Shown here: one piece after another, positions 42,885-51,661 of the stretch
How the letters are laid out: each line of letters opens with the position of its first letter
Position numbering within the stretch: position 1 is the first letter of the stretch
Source: Saprospiraceae bacterium
GTDB taxonomy: Bacteria; Bacteroidota; Bacteroidia; Chitinophagales; Saprospiraceae
NCBI GenBank assembly: GCA_016722285.1
Contig: JADKGI010000001.1
Location: 806,001 to 870,000, forward strand
Direction: 5' to 3'
Length of the DNA stretch: 64,000 nt
The notes under the pieces: model-generated
What the model saw: the letters and a program-made list of their open reading frames with translations, nothing else
The model's database searches: none
What the model was told of the DNA's origin: nothing
Translations under genes and position numbers: made by a program

Positions 42885-43049
42885 AAAAGGTGATTGTTTA
42901 AGTACGATCAATTTCAATCAAAAAAAGATAAATAGTAAATAGTCCGCAATTTTAGATTCCGATTCTCGTTATTTTTATGATTAAACAACTTTTCAGCCTT
43001 TTGTAGTTTACGGATTGTAGAAGTTCAATTTTTATTGTAAATTCACATT

Positions 43050-44027
43050 ATGTACGACGAATCATTTATTGGACAGAATATAGATATAGCTGCTGCGCTT
43101 CTAAAAAAAGGGGAGGCTGTCGCCATACCGACAGAAACTGTCTATGGTCTTGCTGCAAATGCTCTCAACCCAAAGGCTGTCGCCAAAATATTTCATATAA
43201 AGCAAAGGCCGACATTCGACCCCTTGATCATACATTTACCATCTTTTGATGCTATATCTGATTATGTATATGAGGTACCATCTGAATTTAAGCTTTTGGC
43301 AGAAAAATTTACACCTGGACCCATTACATTTTTACTCAAGAAAAAAGAAATTATTAATGATCTCGTAACAGCGGGATCACTTTATGTTGCCGTAAGGATA
43401 CCTGCACATCCTGTTACCCTGGCTTTGCTCAATAATATTGATTTTCCGCTTGCTGCACCTAGTGCCAATCCATTTGGATATATCAGCCCTACTACAGCAA
43501 AACATGTCGCCGATCAGCTCGGAAACAAAGTCTATTATATACTTGATGGAGGACCTTGTGACGTAGGTCTTGAAAGTACTATAGTCGGAATGGACGAAAA
43601 TGGTAAAATAGAAATACTAAGGAAAGGTGGATTATCGGTAGAAAATATCATTTCCGTTGTTGGCAATGTGTCCGTAAGAGAAATTTCATCGTCTAATCCT
43701 GAAGCTCCAGGCATGTTATCAACTCACTATGCTCCAACAATTCCTGTTATATTGGGTGATTTGTCATCATGTACACTGGGCGCTGATCCTGATCGTACCG
43801 GAATACTGACATTCAGAAATTTTTTACCGCACATATCTACAAAACATCAGGTAGTGCTTTCTCCTTCCGGAAATTTCATGGATGCAGCCAGAAATTTATT
43901 TTCTGGTTTGAGGTATCTTGATACATGCCCCATAGATGTGATCTATGCTGAGTTACTTCCTGAGACGGATTTGGGTATCGCCATAAATGATCGCTTGAGA
44001 AGGGCCTCTTACAAAACAAAATCCTAG
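43050..44027 (+). CDS. L-threonylcarbamoyladenylate synthase (Sua5 type)
   Basis: Makes threonylcarbamoyl-AMP from threonine, bicarbonate and ATP for the t6A37 modification of ANN-decoding tRNAs. The YrdC domain is evident: KKGEAVAIPTETVYGLAANA, KQRPTFDPLIIHL, TPGPITFLL, VAVRIPAHP and APSANPFGYISPTTA. The 325-residue length and the extension after SNPEAPGMLSTHYAP, the linker motif, show that this is the Sua5 type with a C-terminal domain rather than short TsaC. The stop is three bases from the convergent neighbour. Confidence 0.94.
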   Translation: MYDESFIGQNIDIAAALLKKGEAVAIPTETVYGLAANALNPKAVAKIFHIKQRPTFDPLIIHLPSFDAISDYVYEVPSEFKLLAEKFTPGPITFLLKKKEIINDLVTAGSLYVAVRIPAHPVTLALLNNIDFPLAAPSANPFGYISPTTAKHVADQLGNKVYYILDGGPCDVGLESTIVGMDENGKIEILRKGGLSVENIISVVGNVSVREISSSNPEAPGMLSTHYAPTIPVILGDLSSCTLGADPDRTGILTFRNFLPHISTKHQVVLSPSGNFMDAARNLFSGLRYLDTCPIDVIYAELLPETDLGIAINDRLRRASYKTKS

Positions 44028-44030
44028 CCC

Positions 44031-44321
44031 CTAAGCGCCGGACTCTTCTTTATCGGCTATTCGCTTATAAATTTTTTCATTCATCCACCATTTGACACTA
44101 CTATAGCCCAATATACCAGCCAACACCATAGTCAGCATCTGAGATAATGCAACATTATTAAAATATACTTCTGAAATCGATTGATCCTTCAGATTTAGTA
44201 AGTTGATTGCTACAAAAACCAAAAAACCAAATGCTGAACCATGGACTAATCCATACTTCCATCTCCCTTTTGTCTTCCGTTTTTCCCACAATTCTTTAAA
44301 TTTCCTGTCCTGATCGTTCAT
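44031..44321 (-). CDS. Small two-helix membrane protein, function unknown
   Basis: A 96-residue protein with a charged N-terminus (MNDQDRKFKELWEKRKTKGR), a hydrophobic helix (about 26-43), a second helix (about 60-80) and a charged C-terminus. No family is recognised. The gene is supported by clear coding character and by fitting between convergent and codirectional neighbours: its stop is three bases from the Sua5 stop, so no room for a terminator exists. Confidence 0.65.
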   Translation of the reverse strand: MNDQDRKFKELWEKRKTKGRWKYGLVHGSAFGFLVFVAINLLNLKDQSISEVYFNNVALSQMLTMVLAGILGYSSVKWWMNEKIYKRIADKEESGA

Positions 44322-44440
44322 TATTTTGCATTATTATCATGATGTAAATATAAGAATACTATTGTTTGGTAAATTAATAATTTGATGAGTATCTTAACTT
44401 TGAATTGACGTTTTGAACGTATTGAAAGTAAAATAAAAGC

Positions 44441-44464
44441 CAAAAAAATGCGCAATGGCACATT
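44441..44464 (-). terminator. Weak hairpin terminator after porZ
   Basis: On the minus strand CAATG-TGC-CATTG (44452-44464) is followed by cgc and a run of seven T's (44441-44447). The stem is short, so this is tentative. Confidence 0.4.
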
Positions 44465-44466
44465 GT

Positions 44467-46785
44467 CTATTTTATAATCAGAATTTTGGTAACAACGGCA
44501 CTTGAAGCATTGGAGGCATTTTCGTTGGCACTAAATACCAGATAGACTCCCGTTGTGGCTTTTATACCATTGTAATCCCGTCCATCCCAGATTGCCAGAC
44601 CGCCTAATGCCTTAGTTTCATAAACCAGTTTACCATTGATGTCTGTAATTTTTACATTGGCGTCCCGTACGAGGCCTTTGATTGCAATGGGTCCGGAGTA
44701 GTCAGGTCTAACCGGATTTGGAAAAGCAAAAACAGAAGAAGCAAATGATCTCCCACCGCCAGTCGTTTCAGTTTTATAACTTTGAATGCCCGCAGGTGTG
44801 ATGATAAACATCTCACCACTGACCGGATTAAATGCAATATCAGTAACTTTATTGTCCAGAAGAGGAGAGTTTTTTGTATCAAATTTGGCTTCCTGGGTCA
44901 CACCATCTGAGGACTGAACAAAAATTCCATTGCGCGTACCAAACCATTTCCTATTTCCGCCATCCACTTCAATGCTTAATATATCTTCGTCCCTCAGCAG
45001 CAAAGCGGGTATGCCATCAACCACAACTTTGCGAATGTTCCCGGTGCAAGACTCGCTAAACGGATCCCCGCAGTCAAATACAACGGGGCCCTGATCTGTG
45101 CCTACCCAAACACTACCATCAAGATCAACTGCCAGACTATTTACTTTATTTCCTTTTATCTCACTATTATTTCGGGTGATAAATCTGATTTTGTCATCTG
45201 TTGGGTCTGCAATCTTATCTCCCTCATTAAATACCAGCACTCCGCCTCCTATACCCACTACAGCTACCCACTTATTGCCGGCATTGTCGATCAATATATC
45301 AGCTAGTGAAGTGATAGAAGGTACTGAAAAGTTGTACCAGGTGTCATCCTTTGTTTTGACTACAAGTGGTTTAAGTGCACCATAATTGGAAATCCACAGA
45401 TTTTCGTTTTTATCAAATTTCAGACCGGCTATCCTGGTCCTGGCATCGTCACCTACGACAGACCCCAAAATACTGTTATCTTTATTCCAAAATTGAGTTT
45501 GTTTCGTTTCCTCATTGTAATTTATTATACCATTGTAATAGCTACCCAAATACAACTCGGGAGTAGTGGGATGTGGTGCCAATGTAAACAAATGGAAAAA
45601 ATCTTTTTCACCTATTAACGGTATATTTGAAGCGTTAAAGTTTTTCCATTCATTGTTTTCCAGGGTATAGAATCCATATCTGGTAAACTTATATTGGTAA
45701 TCATCATTTACACCTCCTGAACCTAAATATGCCTTATTTTTTTTGAATTTTACATTGCTTGCCTCATTGGTAAAAGGCACGGGAAACTGTAGTGTTTTAC
45801 AATCGCCGTCTATTTTACCTTCAGTGTATCGCACATGATCCCACTGATCAGCATACCATACCCTACCCTTTTCATCTTCTACTGCATAGACTCCCCGATT
45901 GATGCATCCTGCAGATCTTACAGTTATTTTATCATTTTTGTCTATAAAAAGTGTCCGGCTGTTATTATTATTTTCTATACCAACCATAATTTGCGACCCG
46001 TCATCCGAAATATATGTGATGATATCTTTTTTATCAGATGAGCTGTATAAAATGTTGAATTGGCCTTTCCCATCCATTTTGTAAATCTTATTGTCTATCA
46101 AAGCAAACAGGCTGCTGAACTTCACAGCCAGTGACTTTACATCATATGACTGTGGTAAACCCCGAGAGGTAGAAATCGAGGACCAAATATTAAAATCGGT
46201 AACATTGCTGCCTTTTAGAGGTACAGAGTATAAGCCTTCTTCAGTTCCTCCATATATAATGCCATCCAGCATGGCTACTGAAAGAACTTTCAACTCTGTA
46301 AATGTAGTAAATGGAAACTCCAGTTTTTTCAGATCAAAGCCAAGGATACCGAAATCAGTAGCCAGAAATGCTTCACCGGTTTCAGCTATAAACATGTCAT
46401 TGATTGACTTACTTCCCTGGACAGTGGTGTTTAATTTAATAAACGGGATATTTACTATGTCATCATTTCTGTATATGTCTATAGTGTTATCATAATAAAT
46501 AATAACCAATTGTTTATTGACCTTGTCATAATACAGCTGACTGACATCTACATTTGTGAATCCGTCTTCTTTGGCCAAAAAATTTACAGAGATGTCATCT
46601 TTGGAAATAGTAAAGATTCCCTTTTCTGAGGCATAAATGATATTTTTATCACTTTGAGTAACCCGTCTGCCTTCTTTGTAAGAAAGATGGGATTTCCACT
46701 TTCCAATAGGCAGATTGCTCTGGCCTGTTAGTGGTACCACAGAAAAGGCTAAAAAGAGAAAATAAAATGAAATAAGCCTGAACAT
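44467..46785 (-). CDS. porZ: Type IX secretion system attachment-complex protein PorZ
   Basis: PorZ is part of the T9SS cell-surface complex and, in Porphyromonas, helps deliver anionic LPS to the sortase PorU. The 772-residue product starts with a signal peptide (to about residue 22), then the PorZ-type N-terminus GKWKSHLSYKEGRRVTQSDK, ASEKGIFTISKDD and YYDNTIDIYRNDD, two or three seven-bladed propellers built of regulator-propeller repeats (VWVGTDQGPVVFD, KWFGTRNGIFVQ) and a C-terminal sorting-like domain (VFAFPNPVRPDYSGPI...GVYLVFSANE). Length, order and ending match the family. Four T9SS-type C-termini occur in this window, including its own. It is 97 bases downstream of nadD on the same strand. 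Confidence 0.88.
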   Translation of the reverse strand: MFRLISFYFLFLAFSVVPLTGQSNLPIGKWKSHLSYKEGRRVTQSDKNIIYASEKGIFTISKDDISVNFLAKEDGFTNVDVSQLYYDKVNKQLVIIYYDNTIDIYRNDDIVNIPFIKLNTTVQGSKSINDMFIAETGEAFLATDFGILGFDLKKLEFPFTTFTELKVLSVAMLDGIIYGGTEEGLYSVPLKGSNVTDFNIWSSISTSRGLPQSYDVKSLAVKFSSLFALIDNKIYKMDGKGQFNILYSSSDKKDIITYISDDGSQIMVGIENNNNSRTLFIDKNDKITVRSAGCINRGVYAVEDEKGRVWYADQWDHVRYTEGKIDGDCKTLQFPVPFTNEASNVKFKKNKAYLGSGGVNDDYQYKFTRYGFYTLENNEWKNFNASNIPLIGEKDFFHLFTLAPHPTTPELYLGSYYNGIINYNEETKQTQFWNKDNSILGSVVGDDARTRIAGLKFDKNENLWISNYGALKPLVVKTKDDTWYNFSVPSITSLADILIDNAGNKWVAVVGIGGGVLVFNEGDKIADPTDDKIRFITRNNSEIKGNKVNSLAVDLDGSVWVGTDQGPVVFDCGDPFSESCTGNIRKVVVDGIPALLLRDEDILSIEVDGGNRKWFGTRNGIFVQSSDGVTQEAKFDTKNSPLLDNKVTDIAFNPVSGEMFIITPAGIQSYKTETTGGGRSFASSVFAFPNPVRPDYSGPIAIKGLVRDANVKITDINGKLVYETKALGGLAIWDGRDYNGIKATTGVYLVFSANENASNASSAVVTKILIIK

Positions 46786-46882
46786 CTGACTGAAAATATT
46801 AGATCTATATAATGAAATTAGAGTGCTTTTATTGTTCTGAATTTGACTGATAGTCTCTTAAATGATACTCATAAGTATATAA

Positions 46883-47455
46883 TTACCTGTAAAGAGTCGA
46901 ATTTTCAAGATAATCAAATACTGCATCGGGTACCAGATATCTGACTGACTTTCCCTCTTTAATAGCATTTCTGATAAATGTAGCTGATATATCTAACAAA
47001 GGCGCTTCTACTACCTTTACCCTTGGATTCGTTTCATAATTGCCTGCATCAGCGCCAGATCTCCTGTATAGATAGATATCAAATTTGTCCAACAGTGTTT
47101 GAAAATTTTTCCATTTCTCTATACTTGCCAGGCTATCACTGCCCATGATAAGTGCAAATGTAACTTTAGGATACTTTTCCTCCAGAAATGTCAACGTATC
47201 TATAGTATAGGAAGGCAAGGGCAATGAAAACTCGACATTAGAAGCTTTTAATTTGAATTGGTCGCCTATTGCCAGATGCACGAGGTGCAATCTGTCACTG
47301 TCTTTGGCTAAAGATGATTTGTTTTTCAGTGGGTTGTGCGGGCTGACTACAAGCCATATCTGATCAAGATCAGAATATTCTGCAAGATGATTTGCAATAA
47401 TCATATGACCTGTATGAACTGGATTAAAAGATCCGAAAAACAAGCCAACCTTCAT
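46883..47455 (-). CDS. nadD: Nicotinate-nucleotide adenylyltransferase
   Basis: Transfers AMP from ATP to nicotinate mononucleotide in NAD synthesis. The 190-residue protein has the nucleotidyltransferase signature GSFNPVHTGHM, then SPHNPLKNKSSL, GSDSLASIEKWKN and the ISATFIRNAIKEG motif with the C-terminal LVPDAVFDYL. It begins nine bases after the dnaN stop, indicating cotranscription with dnaN. Confidence 0.94.
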   Translation of the reverse strand: MKVGLFFGSFNPVHTGHMIIANHLAEYSDLDQIWLVVSPHNPLKNKSSLAKDSDRLHLVHLAIGDQFKLKASNVEFSLPLPSYTIDTLTFLEEKYPKVTFALIMGSDSLASIEKWKNFQTLLDKFDIYLYRRSGADAGNYETNPRVKVVEAPLLDISATFIRNAIKEGKSVRYLVPDAVFDYLENSTLYR

Positions 47456-47464
47456 AATTTGTGT

Positions 47465-48577
47465 TTAATTGCCCATCATCACCGGCATCACCAACATGAG
47501 CAGATTTTCATCCGCATCCTGCTCTGTAGGAACCAGAATTCCAGCTCTGCTTGGTGTTGACAGTTGGAGTCTAATATCATCAGTCTCAAGTACGGCTAGC
47601 ATTTCAGCCAGAAATTTCGCATTAAAACCTATTGTCATAGGCTCTCCGGTAAAATTACAGTTTAACTGCTCAGTTGCTTCATTTGAAAAATCAAGATCCT
47701 GTGCAGAAATAGTCATACTCTTTTCAGCAAGATTCAACAAAACCTGATTAGTAGATTTATTTGCGTAAATAGCTATTCTTTTCAGTGAACTCAGAAAATC
47801 CTTTCTGTTCATCATTGCTTCATGTGGATTGTCCACTGGGATGACGGCACTGTATTCAGGATATTTTGCATCGATTAGTCTGCAGATTATCTTGGTTCTG
47901 CCAAAACTAAAAAATATATTTGCTTTATTAAAACTAATGGTTACATCACATTCTTCACTGAATGCATTCCTGACAAGGTTGAGCCCTTTTTTTGGAATAA
48001 TAAGAGACCGTGCAATATCCGTTTTCAGATTACCCAGAGTAAATTTCACCAGCTTGTGTGCGTCTGTTGCGACAAAATGTAGTTTTGTGAAATCTATTTG
48101 AATCAATACTCCGGTCATTGCCAATCTTAACTCATCACTACTGGTGGCAAATACAGTATTAATAATGCCTTTCTGTATTTTTCTGGATGGGAGTGAAAGT
48201 GTCTCCACATCATCTTCCTCCGGTGGATTTGGAAAGTCATCAGCAGCGTCACCTGACAATTTATATACTCCAAACGCTGATAAAATTTTAACCCCTCTGT
48301 TTTCATCTACAGTGATGGTAACAGGTTGTTCAGGAAGCGCCTTTAATGTTTCTAATAATATTTTGGCCGGAATGGCTATAATACCGTTTTCATCGGCAGT
48401 CACATCCACCTGAGTAACGATCGTAGTCTCCAGATTAGTAGATGTAATCGTCAGCACATTATCCACTACATCAAACAAAAAATCTTCCATTATAGGAAGT
48501 ACGGGGTTAGGGTTTATCGCCCCGGAAGCTATATTAAGTTGTTTTAATAAATCCGTTGAAGAAACTTCAAATCTCAT
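47465..48577 (-). CDS. dnaN: DNA polymerase III beta subunit (sliding clamp)
   Basis: Ring-shaped processivity clamp of the replicative polymerase. The 370-residue protein contains the three clamp domains: LLKQLNIASGAINPNPVLPIM at the start, TDAHKLVKF and ISFNKANIFFSFGRTKIICRLIDAKYPEY in the middle, and IGFNAKFLAEML and the C-terminal LVMPVMMGN. The length is normal. No dnaA or DnaA-box cluster is present around it, so a replication origin cannot be claimed. nadD follows after nine bases. Confidence 0.96.
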   Translation of the reverse strand: MRFEVSSTDLLKQLNIASGAINPNPVLPIMEDFLFDVVDNVLTITSTNLETTIVTQVDVTADENGIIAIPAKILLETLKALPEQPVTITVDENRGVKILSAFGVYKLSGDAADDFPNPPEEDDVETLSLPSRKIQKGIINTVFATSSDELRLAMTGVLIQIDFTKLHFVATDAHKLVKFTLGNLKTDIARSLIIPKKGLNLVRNAFSEECDVTISFNKANIFFSFGRTKIICRLIDAKYPEYSAVIPVDNPHEAMMNRKDFLSSLKRIAIYANKSTNQVLLNLAEKSMTISAQDLDFSNEATEQLNCNFTGEPMTIGFNAKFLAEMLAVLETDDIRLQLSTPSRAGILVPTEQDADENLLMLVMPVMMGN

Positions 48578-48661
48578 TTTTTTTAACCTTTTTTATGTGT
48601 TGTCACACTAGAAATATTTTTCTTTTTAACAGAAAAAAAACCTGAGTGTTTAATAAGAGGA

Positions 48662-48669
48662 CAAATATA
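48662..48669 (-). promoter_or_regulatory. -7 promoter element of dnaN
   Basis: On the minus strand TATATTTG exactly fits TAnnTTTG, 85 bases before the dnaN ATG. No -33 partner at 16 bases was found. Confidence 0.5.
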
Positions 48670-48823
48670 ACAATTTAAATCACAACCTGCATAAAAGAAT
48701 AGTTTGGATTAGTTTTGACATAGAAATTACAATATTTGAAAAAGTATTGAATAACAAAATAGTTTTTTAACAATCGATTGTGAAAACGATTTAAATACCA
48801 GTTTTAGTCAATATTATAAAATA

Positions 48824-49570
48824 TTAGAGATATGGATACCGGATATCACACAAATATAATCCGACGGCAGGTACACTCAAATCATGGCCGGTTCTTGCTC
48901 TTTCTTGAATTGCCTTTCGCACTTCATCTATTGAAAGCTTGCCGCCGGAAACATTCAGACACATCCCTACAATTAATCTGATCATGCCTCTCAAAAACCG
49001 ATCAGCTGTTATGCGGAAAACATACTTATCATCTATTACAGTCCAGGTACATTCAGTAATTTTGCAAATCATGGTTTTAACGTCAGAATGAAGCTTGCAA
49101 AAAGTAGTAAAATCATCTGTTTCACTGATCAGATCAGCAGCCTGCTGCAATAATCCAAAATCTTTAATCCGGTAAGGATAATAATAAGAGTTAATCAGAA
49201 AAGGCGACTTCAATGTATGTATATGGTACTCATAAGATCTGGATAAAGCATCAAACCTGGCGTGCGCATCGTCGGATACTTTGATCAAAAGATGCACCGC
49301 AATATCTCCAGGCAGCATTTTATTTATCCTGTACACTATCAAAGGGATGTCATCAAGGTCGTGTGGTACATCAAAATGAGCATAATAATCTTTTGCATGT
49401 ACACCAGTATCAGTGCGCCCGCATCCTACCATATCTATCGAAGACCTTAAATAAGTTGATAGTGCTTTTTCGATGGTAGCCTGTACGGTTATAGTACCTT
49501 CGTGAGGTTGATTTTGCCATCCGTTATAAGCCGTACCGCAATAAGATAATCTAATGAAATATCTGGACAG
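48824..49570 (-). CDS. truA: tRNA pseudouridine(38-40) synthase TruA, non-ATG start
   Basis: Converts uridines 38-40 in the anticodon stem of tRNAs to pseudouridine. The first in-frame ATG (49432) would begin MVGCGRTDTGVHA and lose the N-terminus. The same frame is open upstream and encodes RYFIRLSYCGTAYNGWQNQ, the usual TruA start region. The best start is therefore the CTG at 49570 (248 residues). The catalytic Asp lies in GRTDTGVHA, and SRSYEYHI, FLRGMIRLIVG and VPAVGLYL complete the family pattern. Either this is a rare CTG start or a base is wrong. A -7 element lies 23 bases upstream of that codon. Confidence 0.88.
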   Translation of the reverse strand: MSRYFIRLSYCGTAYNGWQNQPHEGTITVQATIEKALSTYLRSSIDMVGCGRTDTGVHAKDYYAHFDVPHDLDDIPLIVYRINKMLPGDIAVHLLIKVSDDAHARFDALSRSYEYHIHTLKSPFLINSYYYPYRIKDFGLLQQAADLISETDDFTTFCKLHSDVKTMICKITECTWTVIDDKYVFRITADRFLRGMIRLIVGMCLNVSGGKLSIDEVRKAIQERARTGHDLSVPAVGLYLCDIRYPYL

Positions 49571-49592
49571 GAGTCTGTTTAATTGATCAAAG

Positions 49593-49600
49593 CAAAGGTA
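49593..49600 (-). promoter_or_regulatory. -7 promoter element of truA
   Basis: Minus-strand TACCTTTG, a perfect match to TAnnTTTG, 23 bases upstream of the proposed CTG start at 49570. It supports transcription beginning close upstream of the restored N-terminus rather than near ATG 49432. Confidence 0.6.
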
Positions 49601-49715
49601 AATATAAGTAGGTCATTTAAAAATAAAGAGTATATATTTATAGTCAAAAGGTATAAAGGATTTCGGAAGTACCTAACTAACTACCTTTATGATTGGTAAT
49701 ATTCCAAATAGATCA

Positions 49716-51083
49716 TCAGAATAAATAAACATATCCGAAATTAACGCCTACAAAGTGATATGATTGTCTTATCCGGTTCTGATCTGTAGAAAATGCTTCC
49801 GGTATGTATCTTCCTCTCAAAGCTACATAAAACCGACCGGTATTATAAAAGCTTTTACTTAAATGGATTCCACCAAAATAACTGGCACCTATCTTGTTTT
49901 TATAAGCTGCAAAAGGCTCATCAACAGCTACAAATGAAGTATCAGAAGCCAGAATCTGGCCACTTGAGATGAGCGACATATTGATAATAACCCCTCCCTC
50001 TATACCAGCGGACCATGTTCCAAAGCTTTTTTCAACACCTAACGACACCGGAAAATCAATCAATGAAAACTGATGGTGATTTACTTTTTTACCTGATATT
50101 TTCGTCTCCTGCACTATGTCTCCATATATGACAGTGATAGTATCACCAGACTGTGACTGCGTGATGGAAATGATACCTTTGGTAGTATCACTTTTGGTAT
50201 AGGAATAATCGAGAGCCATTTTTTCAGTCATTCGGGAAAATGAAGCTCCGGCCTGAATATAAAACGGAAGTTTTTGTTTGCTAATTCTCACATACAATCC
50301 GGCATTGAGTCCTTCAAGTGTGCTTTCATTATTCTTTCGGAGATTGTAGATGTTGTCAGGTTCATTTGATGTCTGTTCCAAACTCTTTATTGGTCTGAAG
50401 TATCCTATTTCCGGTAGTACTTCAAAGTAATAGTTTCCTTTTTTCCTAAAAGTTGGACATATGATATTATCCGAAGTGACCTTGCTAATATTTTTGGAAA
50501 ATATATTTTTAGGATTGTATGCCAAGCTAGAGATGCTGTACTTTTCCATTCTTGAAGTCAACGATAGTGCCGAAATTTTCTCATCCCGGGATTCAACATG
50601 ATTGTTGACTTCTCTAATTATTTCCGAAGATATGGTGGAAGGCTCAATATCTGACTTTGTAAATGATTTATATATGCCAGCCTTGGTATTTGTCCTGTTT
50701 TTTGGATACTTTTCAGTATTTGCATCAACAGCTGAACCATTCAATAACCCAGACCTGAAATTTCCTGAATTTAAAGCTGAAAATTTATTTTGATGTTCTT
50801 TTTCTTTTTGACCTGAATTTAATTGGGTTGATGCTTGAATATCATTTATTTTGGTTTTCGTTTCGACAGTAGTTATTCTCCCCAGAGCAGTGTTGCCTGA
50901 AGGTATGTACATATAACCAATTAATGCGAGCAATACCAACCCTGTAGAAAACCAGAACCAAACGGGAAACCTACGCTCATTTTTATCAACGTGCAAACCT
51001 CGGATGAAAGCATCCATATCCAGACCTGCTTCATCATGTCGAAGGGTGTCAGATATATGCTTTTCAAATTTTTTATATTCCAT
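49716..51083 (-). CDS. Membrane-anchored protein with barrel-like C-terminus, putative anti-sigma partner
   Basis: 455-residue protein of unknown function. The first 40 residues are charged and helical (MEYKKFEKHISDTLRHDEAG) and would face the cytoplasm. Then come one transmembrane helix (about 40-60, FPVWFWFSTGLVLLALIGYM), a low-complexity Asn/Ser/Lys-rich linker to about residue 200, and a C-terminal part with alternating strands resembling a porin-family barrel (GLNAGLYVRISKQ, GTWSAGIEGGVIINM, YVALRGRYIPEAF, YHFVGVNFGYVYLF). Its gene starts 12 bases after the ECF sigma factor stop, the place of an anti-sigma factor, and the N-terminal topology agrees. Binding to the sigma factor is inference. 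A barrel attached to an inner-membrane helix is odd. Confidence 0.7.
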   Translation of the reverse strand: MEYKKFEKHISDTLRHDEAGLDMDAFIRGLHVDKNERRFPVWFWFSTGLVLLALIGYMYIPSGNTALGRITTVETKTKINDIQASTQLNSGQKEKEHQNKFSALNSGNFRSGLLNGSAVDANTEKYPKNRTNTKAGIYKSFTKSDIEPSTISSEIIREVNNHVESRDEKISALSLTSRMEKYSISSLAYNPKNIFSKNISKVTSDNIICPTFRKKGNYYFEVLPEIGYFRPIKSLEQTSNEPDNIYNLRKNNESTLEGLNAGLYVRISKQKLPFYIQAGASFSRMTEKMALDYSYTKSDTTKGIISITQSQSGDTITVIYGDIVQETKISGKKVNHHQFSLIDFPVSLGVEKSFGTWSAGIEGGVIINMSLISSGQILASDTSFVAVDEPFAAYKNKIGASYFGGIHLSKSFYNTGRFYVALRGRYIPEAFSTDQNRIRQSYHFVGVNFGYVYLF

Positions 51084-51095
51084 GATTCTGATATT

Positions 51096-51653
51096 TTATG
51101 ATGCCTGAGCTACAACTGCCCCGTTTTGTTTCCTGACTAATTCGGCTAATCTGTTTCTTGCTTTGCATAGTGCGGCTCTGGATGTGCTTTCTGTTATGTT
51201 CAATAATTCTGCAATTTCATTGTGCTGGTATCCTTCGACTACATATAGATTGAAAACCAGATATAGGCTTTGAGGAAGCTTACTCAGCAATTCCATAATT
51301 TCTTCTTTTCCTATTTTACTGTAGATTTCAGGCACTTCAGCATACGACCAGGTAGCTGCTTCAGTAATGTCTTCAAAATAAATTTTTCTGAATTTTTTTT
51401 GGTGGGTAACAGATGATGTGACGGCAATTCGCTTCAACCAACCTTCAAAAGACCCCTTACCCTCATATGTATGCATATACCTGAAGGCATTGAGAAAACA
51501 TTCCTGCAAAGCATCTTTAGCAGATTCCTTGTCAGATGTATAACGCATACATAAAGACAGGAGCCCCGGAGCGAACTTTTGCACCAGAGCATCCTGACAT
51601 CTTCGGTTTCCCTCTTTACATCCTTTTATGATATCTTCTGTTTCCAGACTCAA
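51096..51653 (-). CDS. ECF-type RNA polymerase sigma factor
   Basis: 185-residue sigma-70 family factor. Sigma region 2 is seen in LCMRYTSDKESAKDALQECFLNAFRYMHTYEG with the FEGWLKRIAV segment. Region 4 is LSKLPQSLYLVFNLYVVEGYQHNEIAELLNITESTSRAALCKARNRL, a helix-turn-helix. It sits eight bases after the lipoprotein gene and 12 before the anchored barrel protein. The three genes look like one operon, in which this factor is likely controlled by its downstream neighbour. Confidence 0.93.
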   Translation of the reverse strand: MSLETEDIIKGCKEGNRRCQDALVQKFAPGLLSLCMRYTSDKESAKDALQECFLNAFRYMHTYEGKGSFEGWLKRIAVTSSVTHQKKFRKIYFEDITEAATWSYAEVPEIYSKIGKEEIMELLSKLPQSLYLVFNLYVVEGYQHNEIAELLNITESTSRAALCKARNRLAELVRKQNGAVVAQAS

Positions 51654-51661
51654 TTTATTAT

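Noticed and set aside
46883..48823. Replication origin near dnaN
   Set aside because: No dnaA, gyrB or recF and no cluster of DnaA-box-like sequences; dnaN alone does not mark an origin in this group.
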